64,000 nucleotides of DNA from assembly GCF_008180725.1 (NCBI RefSeq), contig NZ_VTEV01000003.1:363841-427840 (forward strand), written 5' to 3'. The notes under the pieces were generated by a model. That model made no database searches, was not told where the DNA came from, and saw only the letters and a program-made list of their open reading frames with translations. This DNA is from Sutcliffiella horikoshii. Its GTDB lineage: Bacteria; Bacillota; Bacilli; Bacillales; Bacillaceae_I. Positions 44,898-54,820 of this stretch are shown piece after piece. How positions within the stretch are numbered: the first letter of the stretch is position 1; every line of letters begins with the position of its first letter. The position numbers were made by a program, and so were the translations under genes.

Positions 44898-45356
44898 CTA
44901 GTAATTTCTAACTGTTAAACCATTTAAGAATGCTTCAAAATTAGGAGCTAATTCTATAATCTGTTCATCATCAACATCAATGAAAATAACAGGTGGTTCA
45001 ATTTTGTTTTTTCTATAATCAAATGCGATCCAAGAATGTCCATCCCCAGAGATTAGTACAACATTCTTGGGCAAACCCCATTCTTGAATTAAATACTCAC
45101 TTTCTAAAATTCCTTTCTCCTTATCCAGTCCTATCCCAAATATATGGTCAACATTAACATGGTCATCAGCCCATGACGTTGGTTTATTTGTAGGGTGTGA
45201 ATTGAATTTTATATAACCACCATTTTGTTGTTTTAAGATATTTATGTAGGAATTCGGTAACCTTACTTTTAATTTTTCTTCAGCTTTTTTTAAAGTCTCA
45301 TCTGTTAAGGGTTTTAATTTGCCATAATCATTATCCTCTTCCCAAATACTTCTCAC
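44898..45356 (-). CDS. SMI1/KNR4 (SUKH) family protein, probable immunity protein
   Basis: A 152-residue protein with the SUKH-1 pattern: LPNSYINILKQQNGGYI near residue 34, VVLISGDGHSWIAFDYR near 99 and PPVIFIDVDDEQI near 120. In bacteria such proteins usually protect against polymorphic toxins delivered by neighbours. No toxin gene is visible nearby, so it would be an orphan immunity gene. The start is GTG behind AAGGAGG. It belongs to the accessory segment between ytvI and DUF1002. Confidence 0.82.
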   Translation of the reverse strand: MRSIWEEDNDYGKLKPLTDETLKKAEEKLKVRLPNSYINILKQQNGGYIKFNSHPTNKPTSWADDHVNVDHIFGIGLDKEKGILESEYLIQEWGLPKNVVLISGDGHSWIAFDYRKNKIEPPVIFIDVDDEQIIELAPNFEAFLNGLTVRNY

Positions 45357-45527
45357 ACTAAAGTCCTCCTTGAAAATTTAATTGGTTACCTTCTATCATT
45401 TTACAATTTAAGATTAAATCGTATCATAACGATAAAAAATATTACGAGCGGTGATCCTTATTACAGGAAACTCCTAGATTGTTGAATATAGAATTTGTTA
45501 TTTTAAGTATCCACCTTACCTCCAAAT

Positions 45528-46037
45528 TTATCTATTTACTAAAGTTAAAGAATTTGCAACCTTAATCAACTCTTCTTGTGAATACAGTTCCTTTCCTTCT
45601 TGATGAGTAAAAACAATGATGCTATAGTTTAATCCTTCGTCGTTTAGAGTTAAAGTTTGTTTGTTATTGACGTATGAATATAACCCTTCTCTACCACCAC
45701 TTAAAACTATTTGTTCTGCACTTAAATGATTTGAATTTCTATTGTTAGGTGGTGTCATTTCTATAAAGATAAGTTCCTCGGAATAACCACCAATTCCAAT
45801 TGATAAAGCAAAATCATTGGTTTTGGCATCTGCTAATCTTTCAGGCAACTCTTCTATAATTTGAATGTAGTCATACACCCTTACTTCCTTTACATCATAA
45901 GGTAAATAAGTCGGTAGTTTAAAATCATATGGAAATTCTTCAATACCCTTTAAATTATGGACTATTGGGTGTTGGGAAACTTCCTGATTACAACCTGATA
46001 ATATAAATACCAAGGCTATTATTATTTTTATTCGCAT
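45528..46037 (-). CDS. Lipoprotein with DUF4367-like C-terminus
   Basis: A 169-residue exported protein. The signal peptide IKIIIALVFILSGC ends in a lipobox with Cys16, so it should be lipid-anchored on the outer membrane face. The mature part has the LPTYLPYDV motif and ends SQEELIKVANSL, as in DUF4367-type proteins that also occur next to sigma-factor regulators. Function unknown; no clear operon partner. The assignment to DUF4367 is from pattern memory. Confidence 0.65.
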   Translation of the reverse strand: MRIKIIIALVFILSGCNQEVSQHPIVHNLKGIEEFPYDFKLPTYLPYDVKEVRVYDYIQIIEELPERLADAKTNDFALSIGIGGYSEELIFIEMTPPNNRNSNHLSAEQIVLSGGREGLYSYVNNKQTLTLNDEGLNYSIIVFTHQEGKELYSQEELIKVANSLTLVNR

Positions 46038-46144
46038 AAATACCCCCTAAGAAACCTTTTTCTTCCAAAACCCTTCCCAACTGCTTAATTCCAATTATTT
46101 CATAATCTAAAAATTCCTACAATATGAAATTCTTTTGGCCACGA

Positions 46145-46181
46145 CAAAAATGGCGCGGATCCTTGTTCCTGGATCGCGCCT
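46145..46181 (-). terminator. Terminator of oxidoreductase gene
   Basis: AGGCGCGATCC AGGAACAA GGATCCGCGCC followed by ATTTTTG on the minus strand. Confidence 0.8.
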
Positions 46182-46195
46182 ATAATTGTATACCC

Positions 46196-46332
46196 TTATT
46201 CTAAAAGATCGTTAAATAGTTGCTCTGTTGTAAGTATTGTAGCAAATTCATCATCATTGTTATTGTAAAGACCTACTCTTCCTCATATTGATAATGTCCT
46301 TTAGCAAGAAAACCAAGGAAATAGATTTTTAA
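46196..46332 (-). pseudogene. Frameshifted C-terminal remnant of an unidentified gene
   Basis: Between the lipoprotein and oxidoreductase genes, the minus strand codes LKIYFLGFLAKGHYQYEEE in one frame up to a stop. A second frame then continues GRVGLYNNNDDEFATILTTE and ends QLFNDLLE-stop. Joined by a one-base shift they read as one coherent soluble protein tail. No start or SD is present. I cannot name the parent. The rest of 46038-46406 holds only the terminator above. Confidence 0.4.
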
Positions 46333-46406
46333 TTATACAGTCTAAGAAAGAACAAAATAGTGGGCTAACTTCCATATACTAAAACAAACTTTTAAAGGTT
46401 TTGATG

Positions 46407-47309
46407 TCATTCAAACTCTTCTTCTGTTAAATCCATATTAACAGTCATAGCAGTACGGCTCCCATCAGCTGCTGCAAAAACCACTTGAGATGGTTTTACA
46501 TAAGAAGCATCTCCAGCAGAATACAAACCAGGTATTGAGGTTCTACCAAATTCATCTGTTTTGATCCCACCAGACTTTGTCATTTCATACCTCAGTTGTT
46601 CTCTGAACGGTGCGCTTTGAATAAATTGTGGCATTACAAAGCCACCAGCTCTTGCAGTATGCGTTCCATCAGTAAAGCGAACATATTCCAATCGACTGTT
46701 TTGCCCGATAAAGGCTAAAATGGGTTTCTCTATCACAGTAATCCCTTTTGATTGCAGTTGCTTTTTTTGCACTTCCGATAAGAGTGAAAGACCATTTGTA
46801 CAAACAATCAAATCTTTACTCCAATTGAAGAGAAGTTTTGCCGTATGGAAGATAGACGGATTTTCGGAAATAACGAAAATCGGCTGATCTTGCAGTTCCC
46901 ATCCATCACAATAAGGACAATTAAACAAACTTTTTCCATATAACGAATCAAAGCCCTCGATGGGAGGAAAAATTTCTTTTAACCCTGTTGCCACAATTAA
47001 TTTTTTTGTCTGAATACGAATTCCTGATCTATCAAATACATCAAATCCCAAAGCTGTTCTGTTGACTGTGACTATCTCAGTTTGTAGATGATTGACAGAA
47101 GGATAATTCAACAATTCTTTATAAGCAATACGACGAAATTCGGTCGGTGATATACCATCTCTTGTAATAAACCCGTGAGAAGCATGTGCAACAGAATTTC
47201 TAGGCTGATTATTATCAATCAATGCTACACTTCGTCTGGCTCTCCCTAGTACAAGGGCTGCATTCAAACCTGTTGGGCCTCCACCAATAATTGCACATTC
47301 ATAAATCAT
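46407..47309 (-). CDS. Thioredoxin-reductase-like FAD/NAD(P) oxidoreductase
   Basis: A 300-residue flavoprotein. The N-terminal FAD motif IIGGGPTGLNAALVLGRARR, a redox-active pair FNCPYCDGWE near residue 130 in the usual TrxB position, a degenerate NAD(P) region, and the C-terminal FAD motif GLYSAGDASYVKPSQ are present. It may reduce a thioredoxin-like partner or a small disulfide. The start is ATG 47309 with AGGTGG upstream. The Rrf2 gene lies upstream on the same strand, and both promoters carry the same operator-like sequence. Confidence 0.85.
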   Translation of the reverse strand: MIYECAIIGGGPTGLNAALVLGRARRSVALIDNNQPRNSVAHASHGFITRDGISPTEFRRIAYKELLNYPSVNHLQTEIVTVNRTALGFDVFDRSGIRIQTKKLIVATGLKEIFPPIEGFDSLYGKSLFNCPYCDGWELQDQPIFVISENPSIFHTAKLLFNWSKDLIVCTNGLSLLSEVQKKQLQSKGITVIEKPILAFIGQNSRLEYVRFTDGTHTARAGGFVMPQFIQSAPFREQLRYEMTKSGGIKTDEFGRTSIPGLYSAGDASYVKPSQVVFAAADGSRTAMTVNMDLTEEEFE

Positions 47310-47331
47310 AAACTGCACCACCTAAATAGAT

Positions 47332-47356
47332 AATATAGATGTATTATATCTGTAAT
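47332..47356. promoter_or_regulatory. Putative Rrf2 operator before the oxidoreductase gene
   Basis: AATATAGATGTATTATATCT followed by GTAAT matches 21 of 25 positions of the site at 47863-47887. It has a dyad AGAT...ATCT and contains the TATAAT (minus strand) that probably serves the oxidoreductase gene. Confidence 0.6.
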
Positions 47357-47451
47357 TAAACATAAGATTCCGCTTTTGATGAATTAATGGTATTTAGATT
47401 GTTGATGCTCTTAAGAGTGTAGAAAGATTCATCATTCTTCCATAAAGCATG

Positions 47452-47850
47452 TTATACTCCCATTTGCTTTTGAGCTATGTCCACTAAATTTATTTCTTTT
47501 AAATGTTTCTTCATCTTCTCTTCTGCTACTTTCATTTCAGCTTGAATTAAGCATTCATCTCCATGAACAAAATCACATTCAAATAAGGAAGCTGTACCTT
47601 CTATGGCGTGAATGATATCTAAAAATGTAATATCATCTTTTAGACGAGATAATCGATAACCTCCATGAGCTCCAGAAATTGATTCAATTAATCCTGCTTT
47701 TACGAGCTTGGTTAAAATTTTGGACAAATAAGTTGTTGAAACACCTTGGGATTCTGCCAGTTTCTGGACACCTATAGGCTCAATCGAAGAAGCACTAACG
47801 AGAGAAAGCATGGTGTGTAAAGCATAATTAGTCGCTTTTGAAAATTTCAT
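47452..47850 (-). CDS. Rrf2 family transcriptional regulator
   Basis: A 132-residue winged-helix regulator. FSKATNYALHTMLSL and the recognition region GVSTTYLSKILTKLVKAGLI are typical of Rrf2. Two Cys occur in FECDFVHGDECLIQ, the place where Rrf2 proteins hold an Fe-S cluster or redox thiols; only two of the usual three Cys are present, so a thiol switch is more likely than a cluster. It probably controls itself and the adjacent oxidoreductase. The promoter is TTGACA-N18-TATTGT. Confidence 0.87.
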   Translation of the reverse strand: MKFSKATNYALHTMLSLVSASSIEPIGVQKLAESQGVSTTYLSKILTKLVKAGLIESISGAHGGYRLSRLKDDITFLDIIHAIEGTASLFECDFVHGDECLIQAEMKVAEEKMKKHLKEINLVDIAQKQMGV

Positions 47851-47862
47851 GTTAACACCTCT

Positions 47863-47912
47863 ATTATAGATTTATTATATCTACAATATCCTTAAATATA
47901 TTTATCTGTCAA
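47863..47912 (-). promoter_or_regulatory. Rrf2 gene promoter with putative operator
   Basis: TTGACA (47907-47912), 18-base spacer, TATTGT (47883-47888). The operator-like ATTATAGATTTATTATATCT plus ACAAT (47863-47887) covers the -10 end and the transcription start, suiting autorepression. Confidence 0.6.
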
Positions 47913-48000
47913 GACTACTGCATCCTAAATAAAAATGTAGAAGAACAAATCTTCACAATTTTGACCCTATATTTTAGTATAAATCTTCAATCTGGCCCGT

Positions 48001-48058
48001 TAATGAGGCTCACGGACAGCCCGCAGGCAAGCGAAGAGCCTGGAACGGAAATCAACTA
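48001..48058. repeat. Fragment of dispersed intergenic repeat
   Basis: GCCCGCAGGCAAGCGAAGAG, then CTGGAACGGAAATCAACT, resembles one end of the family, like the fragment at position 1. Confidence 0.5.
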
Positions 48059-48074
48059 AGCATAACCAATACAC

Positions 48075-48105
48075 AAAAAAGGCTGACCAGAGCGGACAGC
48101 CTTTT
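48075..48105 (-). terminator. Terminator of DUF1002 gene
   Basis: AAAGGCTGTCC GCTCTGG TCAGCCTTTTTT on the minus strand. Confidence 0.8.
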
Positions 48106-48115
48106 TCATGTATTC

Positions 48116-49030
48116 CTATTTAAACAAATCAGCAATAGACTGAAACAGGTTACGGAAAAAGTCTTGAACTCCCTGCCAGAAACCTTCATTTCCGACTACT
48201 TCGTCAATTTTATTCTTTATGTCCGTAGAAATTTGCTCTAGTTGATTTTTTACACTATCAAAGTTGATATTCAACTCACGCATTTTTTCAAAGAGATCAA
48301 TCAATAGCTGTCGGTCTTCTTCACTTAATTCAATATTCAACTTAGCTAATTGTTCTTCTACAATTTGTTCAACATCTTCTCTTGTTGCAGGGTTTTGCTC
48401 GGCAATCTGCTTTTTGATTTCCGTCAGTAACTCACTGACTTTTTCACTATCCATGCCTTCTTCTTCTGCAAGCTTAGTTGCAATGGACAATTCTTCGTTT
48501 GCCACTTCCATACGGTCTTTATTAAGTGCTTCTCCGCTTACTTCATAAGCTTTGTATATTCCCACAAGTGCAGAATGACCACTAACCTTAACAGGAGATG
48601 CAACGATTACTTCTGCATCCTCAATTCCTGCAGTCAATAGGGCATTTGCATACATATCATCTGTTACTTGTGTGATGTTTTCTGGAGTGGCTCTTGTAAT
48701 TACAAGCCCTTCTCCTTTTTCTTTTCTCGTAATTTTAGCAGAAGAAAACATGCGGGCATTTCTGTCTTCTCCCTCGATATAGGTAACAAGGTCTTCACCA
48801 GTTACTGTGATTTCCTCGACCATTTCAGGGTTCTTCACATTTAGATGCTCGCGCACTTCCTGTTTTTGGTCATCATTCAAGGTACCGCCGTATACGACAA
48901 TAGGAAGACCGAACTTTTCGTTAATGCTCTCCTCTTCATCTTCCCCGCCAGCAGCTTGTACAACATTTGATAATGTAAGGCCAGATAAAACCAAGGTCAA
49001 CACTAGCAACCATTTTAACCAATGTTTCAT
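48116..49030 (-). CDS. Secreted DUF1002 protein
   Basis: A 304-residue protein with a cleavable signal peptide (about residues 1-27, ending NVVQAAG). The mature N-terminus FGLPIVVYGGTLNDDQKQEV and the following KNPEMVEEITVTGEDLVTYI match DUF1002. A helical C-terminal half ends with an amphipathic segment. It is exported, with unknown role. The SD is GGGGGAAATG. It lies between the accessory segment and fxsA. Confidence 0.85.
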   Translation of the reverse strand: MKHWLKWLLVLTLVLSGLTLSNVVQAAGGEDEEESINEKFGLPIVVYGGTLNDDQKQEVREHLNVKNPEMVEEITVTGEDLVTYIEGEDRNARMFSSAKITRKEKGEGLVITRATPENITQVTDDMYANALLTAGIEDAEVIVASPVKVSGHSALVGIYKAYEVSGEALNKDRMEVANEELSIATKLAEEEGMDSEKVSELLTEIKKQIAEQNPATREDVEQIVEEQLAKLNIELSEEDRQLLIDLFEKMRELNINFDSVKNQLEQISTDIKNKIDEVVGNEGFWQGVQDFFRNLFQSIADLFK

Positions 49031-49069
49031 TACATTTCCCCCAAACTAATATGATCAATTGCTCTCTCT

Positions 49070-49465
49070 TTATCTTCTATTAATAACAATAAATTGCCCG
49101 CGATCCATTCTGTTTCTAATTGCTCGCATGATGGACGGTTTAATCAAATTCCTTGTCGGTGGCAAAAGCAAAGCAAAACCGATTGCATCGGTGATAAATC
49201 CAGGAGTTAACAGAACAACACCACCAACTAAAATACATAAACCGTCGATAATCACATCACCAGGCATCTGGCCGCTGTTCATTTTTTGCTGAGCACTTCT
49301 AAGAGCGGAAACACCCTGATATTTTGCAAGCCACGCTCCCAAAACTCCAGTAAGGATAATCAATATGATTGTAGGAATCGCCCCAATCAGCTTACCGGCT
49401 GTAATAAGAAGCCAAATTTCCAATGCTGGTACAACTATAATCAACGCTAATAAAATTCTAAACAT
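49070..49465 (-). CDS. fxsA: FxsA family membrane protein
   Basis: A 131-residue inner-membrane protein. PALEIWLLITAGKLIGAIPT and the loop LLTPGFITDAIGFALLLPPT are the FxsA signature. In E. coli FxsA (suppressor of F exclusion) affects phage T7 exclusion when overproduced. The basic tail IRNRMDRGQFIVINRR is cytoplasmic. It follows pyk, as in B. subtilis (YtzA). Confidence 0.92.
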   Translation of the reverse strand: MFRILLALIIVVPALEIWLLITAGKLIGAIPTIILIILTGVLGAWLAKYQGVSALRSAQQKMNSGQMPGDVIIDGLCILVGGVVLLTPGFITDAIGFALLLPPTRNLIKPSIMRAIRNRMDRGQFIVINRR

Positions 49466-49542
49466 AATAGGACAACCTCATTTCTAGTAAAAACAAGCTA
49501 CCAATCAATTATAGCAAATGTGAAAGAATTACTCTAATATAA

Positions 49543-49582
49543 ACAAACCCCTCTCCCAGCATATGCCAGAAAGAGGGGTTTA
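49543..49582 (-). terminator. Terminator of pyk
   Basis: AAACCCCTCTTTCTGG...CTGGGAGAGGGGTTTGTTT on the minus strand. Confidence 0.85.
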
Positions 49583-49591
49583 TGTCCTATA

Positions 49592-51346
49592 TTATAATAC
49601 GTTTGCGTGACCTGTATAAATAGTACCGCGGGAAGAATCAACCGTGATTTCTTGACCGTCTTCTAGAATAGATGTAGCTCCTTCTACTCCAACGATGACA
49701 GGAATGCCTAGGCTTAACCCTACTACAGCAGCGTGACTTGTTAGACCGCCTTCTTCTGTGATAAGCGCAGATGCTTTTTCTAATGAAGGCATCATATCTT
49801 TATCAGTACCAGTTGTTACGAAAATAGCACCGTGTGTCATTTTTTCAGCAGCTTCTTCTGCAGTTTTTGCAACAACGACTTTTCCGTAAGCAGATTTTCT
49901 GCCAATGCCTTGTCCGCTTGCAAGAACGTCACCAACTACATGGATCTTCATCAAGTTTGTTGTACCTTTTTCTCCAACCGGAACACCTGCTGTAATAACA
50001 ATTAGGTCTCCGTGAGAAACGATGCCAGTGTTTAATGATTCTTCAACTGCTACTTCTAGCATTTCATCTGTTGAAGTTGCTTGACGACCGATGCGAGGGT
50101 AAACACCCCATACAAGCGCAAGTTTACGGGATACCGCTTCACAAGAAGTAACTGCAACAATCGGTGCTTTTGGACGGTACTTGGAAATCATGCGTGCAGT
50201 ATGTCCACTTTCAGTTGGCGTCACGATTGCAGAAACATCCAAGCTGATTGCCGTGTAAGCAACAGATTGTCCGATGGAATCTGTTACTGTAAGCGCAGCT
50301 TGCTTGCTGTGCTTTGTAAGGATCTCACCGTATGCTAAAGCTTGTTCTGCTCGGGAAGCGATGTTGTGCATTGTTTGAACAGCTTCGATAGGATAAGATC
50401 CAGCTGCTGTTTCACCAGAAAGCATGATTGCATCTGTTCCATCAAAGATTGCGTTCGCTACGTCACTTGCTTCTGCGCGAGTTGGACGCGGGTTGCGTTG
50501 CATGGAATCAAGCATTTGGGTTGCTGTGATGACAGGTTTACCAGCAAGATTACATTTTTTGATAAGGTCCTTCTGTACAAGAGGTACCTCTTCTGCAGGA
50601 ATTTCCACACCAAGGTCTCCACGAGCCACCATCAAGCCGTCAGATACTTCCAAGATTTCGTTGATATTGTCAACACCCTCTTGGTTTTCAATTTTAGGGA
50701 TGATTTGAATGTCTGTAGCATTATGTGCTTCCAGTAACTCACGAATTTCAAGAACGTCAGACGCACGACGTACGAAAGATGCTGCAATGAAATCAACACC
50801 TTGCTCAATACCAAAACGAATGTCGTTAGCATCTTTTTCTGTGATTCCAGGAAGGTTCACTTTTACACCAGGAACGTTTACACCTTTTTTATTTTTTAAT
50901 GTACCGGAGTTCAGGATTTTTGTTCTGATTTCGTTGTTTCCTACTTCAAGAACTTCTAATCCGATAAGACCATCATCCAAAAGAATGCGGGAACCTGGAT
51001 GTACATCTTCCATTAGTCCAGGGTACGTAATGGAGAACTTATCAGTAGTACCAATTACTTCTTCCATGGAGATGATAATTTCATTTCCTTGTACTAATTC
51101 AATCGCACCATCTTGCATCGTATGCGTTCTGATTTCCGGACCTTTTGTATCTAAAAGAATTGCTACATTTTTCCCTGTGCGTTCTACCGCTTCCCGAATA
51201 TTACGGATACGAGCTCCATGCTCTTCATAGTCACCATGTGAAAAGTTCAGACGGGTAACATTCATCCCTGCTTCCATCAGCTGAATTAACGTTTCGACAC
51301 TTTCACTAGCTGGTCCAATCGTACAAACAATCTTGGTTTTTTTCAT
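49592..51346 (-). CDS. pyk: Pyruvate kinase
   Basis: A 584-residue pyruvate kinase with the extra C-terminal PEP-utiliser-like domain found in Bacillus enzymes ([20 protein letters not shown]). The active-site segments [23 protein letters not shown] and [10 protein letters not shown] are intact. It makes pyruvate and ATP from PEP. SD GGAGG precedes the start. It lies 131 bases downstream of pfkA; a cre-like site sits in that gap. Confidence 0.97.
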   Translation of the reverse strand: MKKTKIVCTIGPASESVETLIQLMEAGMNVTRLNFSHGDYEEHGARIRNIREAVERTGKNVAILLDTKGPEIRTHTMQDGAIELVQGNEIIISMEEVIGTTDKFSITYPGLMEDVHPGSRILLDDGLIGLEVLEVGNNEIRTKILNSGTLKNKKGVNVPGVKVNLPGITEKDANDIRFGIEQGVDFIAASFVRRASDVLEIRELLEAHNATDIQIIPKIENQEGVDNINEILEVSDGLMVARGDLGVEIPAEEVPLVQKDLIKKCNLAGKPVITATQMLDSMQRNPRPTRAEASDVANAIFDGTDAIMLSGETAAGSYPIEAVQTMHNIASRAEQALAYGEILTKHSKQAALTVTDSIGQSVAYTAISLDVSAIVTPTESGHTARMISKYRPKAPIVAVTSCEAVSRKLALVWGVYPRIGRQATSTDEMLEVAVEESLNTGIVSHGDLIVITAGVPVGEKGTTNLMKIHVVGDVLASGQGIGRKSAYGKVVVAKTAEEAAEKMTHGAIFVTTGTDKDMMPSLEKASALITEEGGLTSHAAVVGLSLGIPVIVGVEGATSILEDGQEITVDSSRGTIYTGHANVL

Positions 51347-51448
51347 GTAAAATTTCCTCCTAGTTATATACCGTTCTTTTCAATCGTCCTTTTATATTAT
51401 AAAGCAATAGAGTGGCATTACACCAACGATAGCCTCAGTAACCTGGTA

Positions 51449-51463
51449 ATGAAAACGATTCCA
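51449..51463. promoter_or_regulatory. cre-like site between pfkA and pyk
   Basis: ATGAAAACGATTCCA fits the cre consensus WTGNAANCGNWNNCW at every defined position. It lies 14 bases beyond the pfkA stop. Confidence 0.5.
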
Positions 51464-51477
51464 ATGTGCTTATCATA

Positions 51478-52461
<984 letters not shown>

Positions 52462-52489
52462 TTACCTATAAACGTATACCCAAACATAT

Positions 52490-52519
52490 ATTTTATTAGA
52501 AGAATGAGTATCATGTAAA
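52490..52519 (-). promoter_or_regulatory. Candidate sigma-A promoter of pfkA
   Basis: TTTACA (52514-52519), 18-base spacer, TAAAAT (52490-52495) on the minus strand. The remaining 52520-52710 holds nothing I recognise. Confidence 0.45.
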
Positions 52520-52711
52520 GCCTCTTTATTCAAAATTAACATGAAGGTATGTCGAAAACAACTGAAAATTGTCAATGAAAAGTTTTGGATGCGCTGTCAT
52601 TTTCCATTGTTGACATTTTGGTCAATTTTATTATGTATATCTGTATATTCTATAGGTATTCACAAACTTTTAGCTCTTCCATTAAGATACCCAGCTTATT
52701 CCTTCCTATCC

Positions 52712-52749
52712 AAAAGAAAACAGGAGGAAAATAACCTATTCCCTCCTGC
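52712..52749 (-). terminator. Terminator of accDA
   Basis: CAGGAGG...CCTCCTG followed by TTTTCTTTTGG on the minus strand. Confidence 0.75.
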
Positions 52750-52790
52750 TGAAAATTCTTTTGTGTTGTATATGGAATATCTAAGAATAT

Positions 52791-53777
52791 CTACTGGTTG
52801 ATTTTTTCAGGCTTAAGTTGCTCTTTAAACGAGAATGCACCAATTCGTTTATATTTTGCATAGCGGTGTTCGATTAATTCTTCTGCAGTCAGTGGCATGA
52901 GATCTTGAAGGGACTCTTTCAATATCTCTTTAATTCCTTTTGCTTGAACATCTACATTTTTGTGGGCACCGCCCTTAGCTTCTGGAATAATTTTATCAAT
53001 GATTCCTAAATCGTGCAGATCAGGTGCAGTAATCCTCATAGATTCTGCTGCTTTCTTTGCGAGACTGGCATCTTTCCAAAGAATAGCGGCCGCTCCTTCT
53101 GGTGAAATAACAGAATAAGTAGAGTTCTCAAGCATGTGTACATGATTCCCCACACCAAGTGCAAGGGCTCCGCCGCTACCTCCTTCACCGATGACAATAC
53201 AAATAACCGGCACTTTCAAACCTGCCATTTCAAACAGGTTTTTGGCAATGGCTTCACTTTGTCCACGCTCTTCCGCAGCTTTTCCAGGGTAAGCACCCTT
53301 CGTATCAATGAAACACACGATTGGACGATTAAATTTTTCAGCTTGATACATCAATCTTAGTGCTTTGCGATATCCTTCCGGGTGCGGCATACCGAAGTTT
53401 CTGCGGATGTTTTCTTTCGTATCCTTTCCACGCTGATGCCCGATGATGGTGATAGGCACGCCGTCAAATTTTCCAATTCCACCTACAATTGCTTCATCAT
53501 CGCCATAGTATCGGTCTCCATGTAATTCTAGAAAGTTCGTAAAAACACGTTCAATATAATCCAACGTGGTGGGGCGTTCGGGATGTCTGGCTATTTGGAC
53601 GCGATCCCACGGACTTAAGTTTCCATAGATATCTGATTCTAGTTTTTCTAGTCTTACTTCCAGTTTCTCAATTTCACTAGTAAGATCCATGTCGCTATTT
53701 TTTGTGAACTCTTTTAATTCACCTATTTTCTTGCGAAGTTCTACAACCGGTTTTTCGAATTCCATTTCTCCTACCAT
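52791..53777 (-). CDS. accA: Acetyl-CoA carboxylase carboxyltransferase alpha subunit
   Basis: A 328-residue subunit that moves the carboxyl group from biotin to acetyl-CoA. [37 protein letters not shown] and [16 protein letters not shown] (oxyanion region) are typical. Its ATG lies inside the last codons of accD (overlap of seven bases) with GGAGG before it, so the subunits are translationally coupled. Confidence 0.97.
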   Translation of the reverse strand: MVGEMEFEKPVVELRKKIGELKEFTKNSDMDLTSEIEKLEVRLEKLESDIYGNLSPWDRVQIARHPERPTTLDYIERVFTNFLELHGDRYYGDDEAIVGGIGKFDGVPITIIGHQRGKDTKENIRRNFGMPHPEGYRKALRLMYQAEKFNRPIVCFIDTKGAYPGKAAEERGQSEAIAKNLFEMAGLKVPVICIVIGEGGSGGALALGVGNHVHMLENSTYSVISPEGAAAILWKDASLAKKAAESMRITAPDLHDLGIIDKIIPEAKGGAHKNVDVQAKGIKEILKESLQDLMPLTAEELIEHRYAKYKRIGAFSFKEQLKPEKINQ

Positions 53778-54634
53778 CTCGTCTCCCCTCCTCCCTGGTG
53801 TATATCTAATACATTTGTTAAGGTTTCTTTTAACTCAAGACGAGGAATAACGGCATCTAATTGACCACATTTCAATAAAAATTCCGCCGTTTGAAAGTCT
53901 TCCGGAAGATCCTCCCGAATGGTTTGCTCAATGATACGTCTACCTGCAAACCCAATTAAAGCTTTCGGTTCTGCAAAATTATAATCTCCTAATGATGCAA
54001 AACTTGCAGATACACCACCAGTAGTTGGATGAGTCATCACCGAAATGATCAACCCGCCACTTTCACTATGAAGTTTTAGGGCACTACTAGTTTTCGCCAT
54101 TTGCATCAAACTTAAAACACCTTCCTGCATTCTTGCACCACCAGAAGCAGTGAAAATAAGGAATGGCACTCTCTTCTCTTTTGCCTTTTCAATGGCACGG
54201 GTGATTTTTTCACCCACTACCGATCCCATGCTTCCCATACGGAAAGTAGAATCCATTACAGCAACGACAAGCGGGAAACTATTAATCGTCCCCTCACCAG
54301 TTACAACCGCCTCATTAATTCCGGTTTTCTTCCGGTCACCTTCTAGTTTCTCCAAATAGTTTGGAAAATTTAGAGGGTTTTCAGAAACCATATCCACATC
54401 ATATGCGGTAAAGCTGCCTTTATCCAATAAGCTTTGAATTCTTTCTTTTGCATTCATAGGATGATGATGGCCACAGTGTAGACAGACCTTCAGATTCTTC
54501 ATTAACTCTTTTGTATACATTATTTTTTTACAGCTTGGACATTTGGTCATAATTCCTTCTGGTACATCTTGATTTGCTTGTTCCGATGGAATGGATGCAT
54601 ATTTTTTCTTCTTTGTGAACAAATCCTTCAACAA
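53771..54634 (-). CDS. accD: Acetyl-CoA carboxylase carboxyltransferase beta subunit
   Basis: A 287-residue partner of AccA. The N-terminal zinc ribbon is [14 protein letters not shown]...CLHCGHH (residues 32-54), followed by the carboxyltransferase fold with [20 protein letters not shown] and [12 protein letters not shown]. Together they form malonyl-CoA for fatty-acid synthesis. It follows the GntR gene after 186 bases containing inverted repeats. Confidence 0.97.
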   Translation of the reverse strand: MLKDLFTKKKKYASIPSEQANQDVPEGIMTKCPSCKKIMYTKELMKNLKVCLHCGHHHPMNAKERIQSLLDKGSFTAYDVDMVSENPLNFPNYLEKLEGDRKKTGINEAVVTGEGTINSFPLVVAVMDSTFRMGSMGSVVGEKITRAIEKAKEKRVPFLIFTASGGARMQEGVLSLMQMAKTSSALKLHSESGGLIISVMTHPTTGGVSASFASLGDYNFAEPKALIGFAGRRIIEQTIREDLPEDFQTAEFLLKCGQLDAVIPRLELKETLTNVLDIHQGGGETRW

Positions 54635-54671
54635 AACAACAGAACCTCCCTTTAATCCAGAAACTTGTTAC

Positions 54672-54763
54672 TTAGTTTTGGTATTTGGTACTAATAACAG
54701 GTCAAAATATAGGTAAGTAAGGCTGTTAACATTATTTCAATAAACAAATTCCTTTACTTACCT
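54672..54763. promoter_or_regulatory. Inverted repeats upstream of accD
   Basis: TTAGT-N13-ACTAA at 54672-54694, and AGGTAAGTAAGG (54711) facing CCTTTACTTACCT (54751). These could be operators or an attenuator for accDA. The regulator is not evident; the adjacent GntR protein is one candidate. Confidence 0.35.
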
Positions 54764-54820
54764 TTATACTCATACTGTTAATGTAACGGAAACTCCACGA
54801 TGGATGTTGTAGATTCTTGT

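Noticed and set aside
52551-52560. Spo0A box TGTCGAAA upstream of pfkA
   Set aside because: A single seven-base match is expected by chance and lies beyond the likely promoter.
52541-52801. 86-residue plus-strand ORF between pfkA and accA
   Set aside because: It runs through the accDA terminator into the accA coding region and has no SD.
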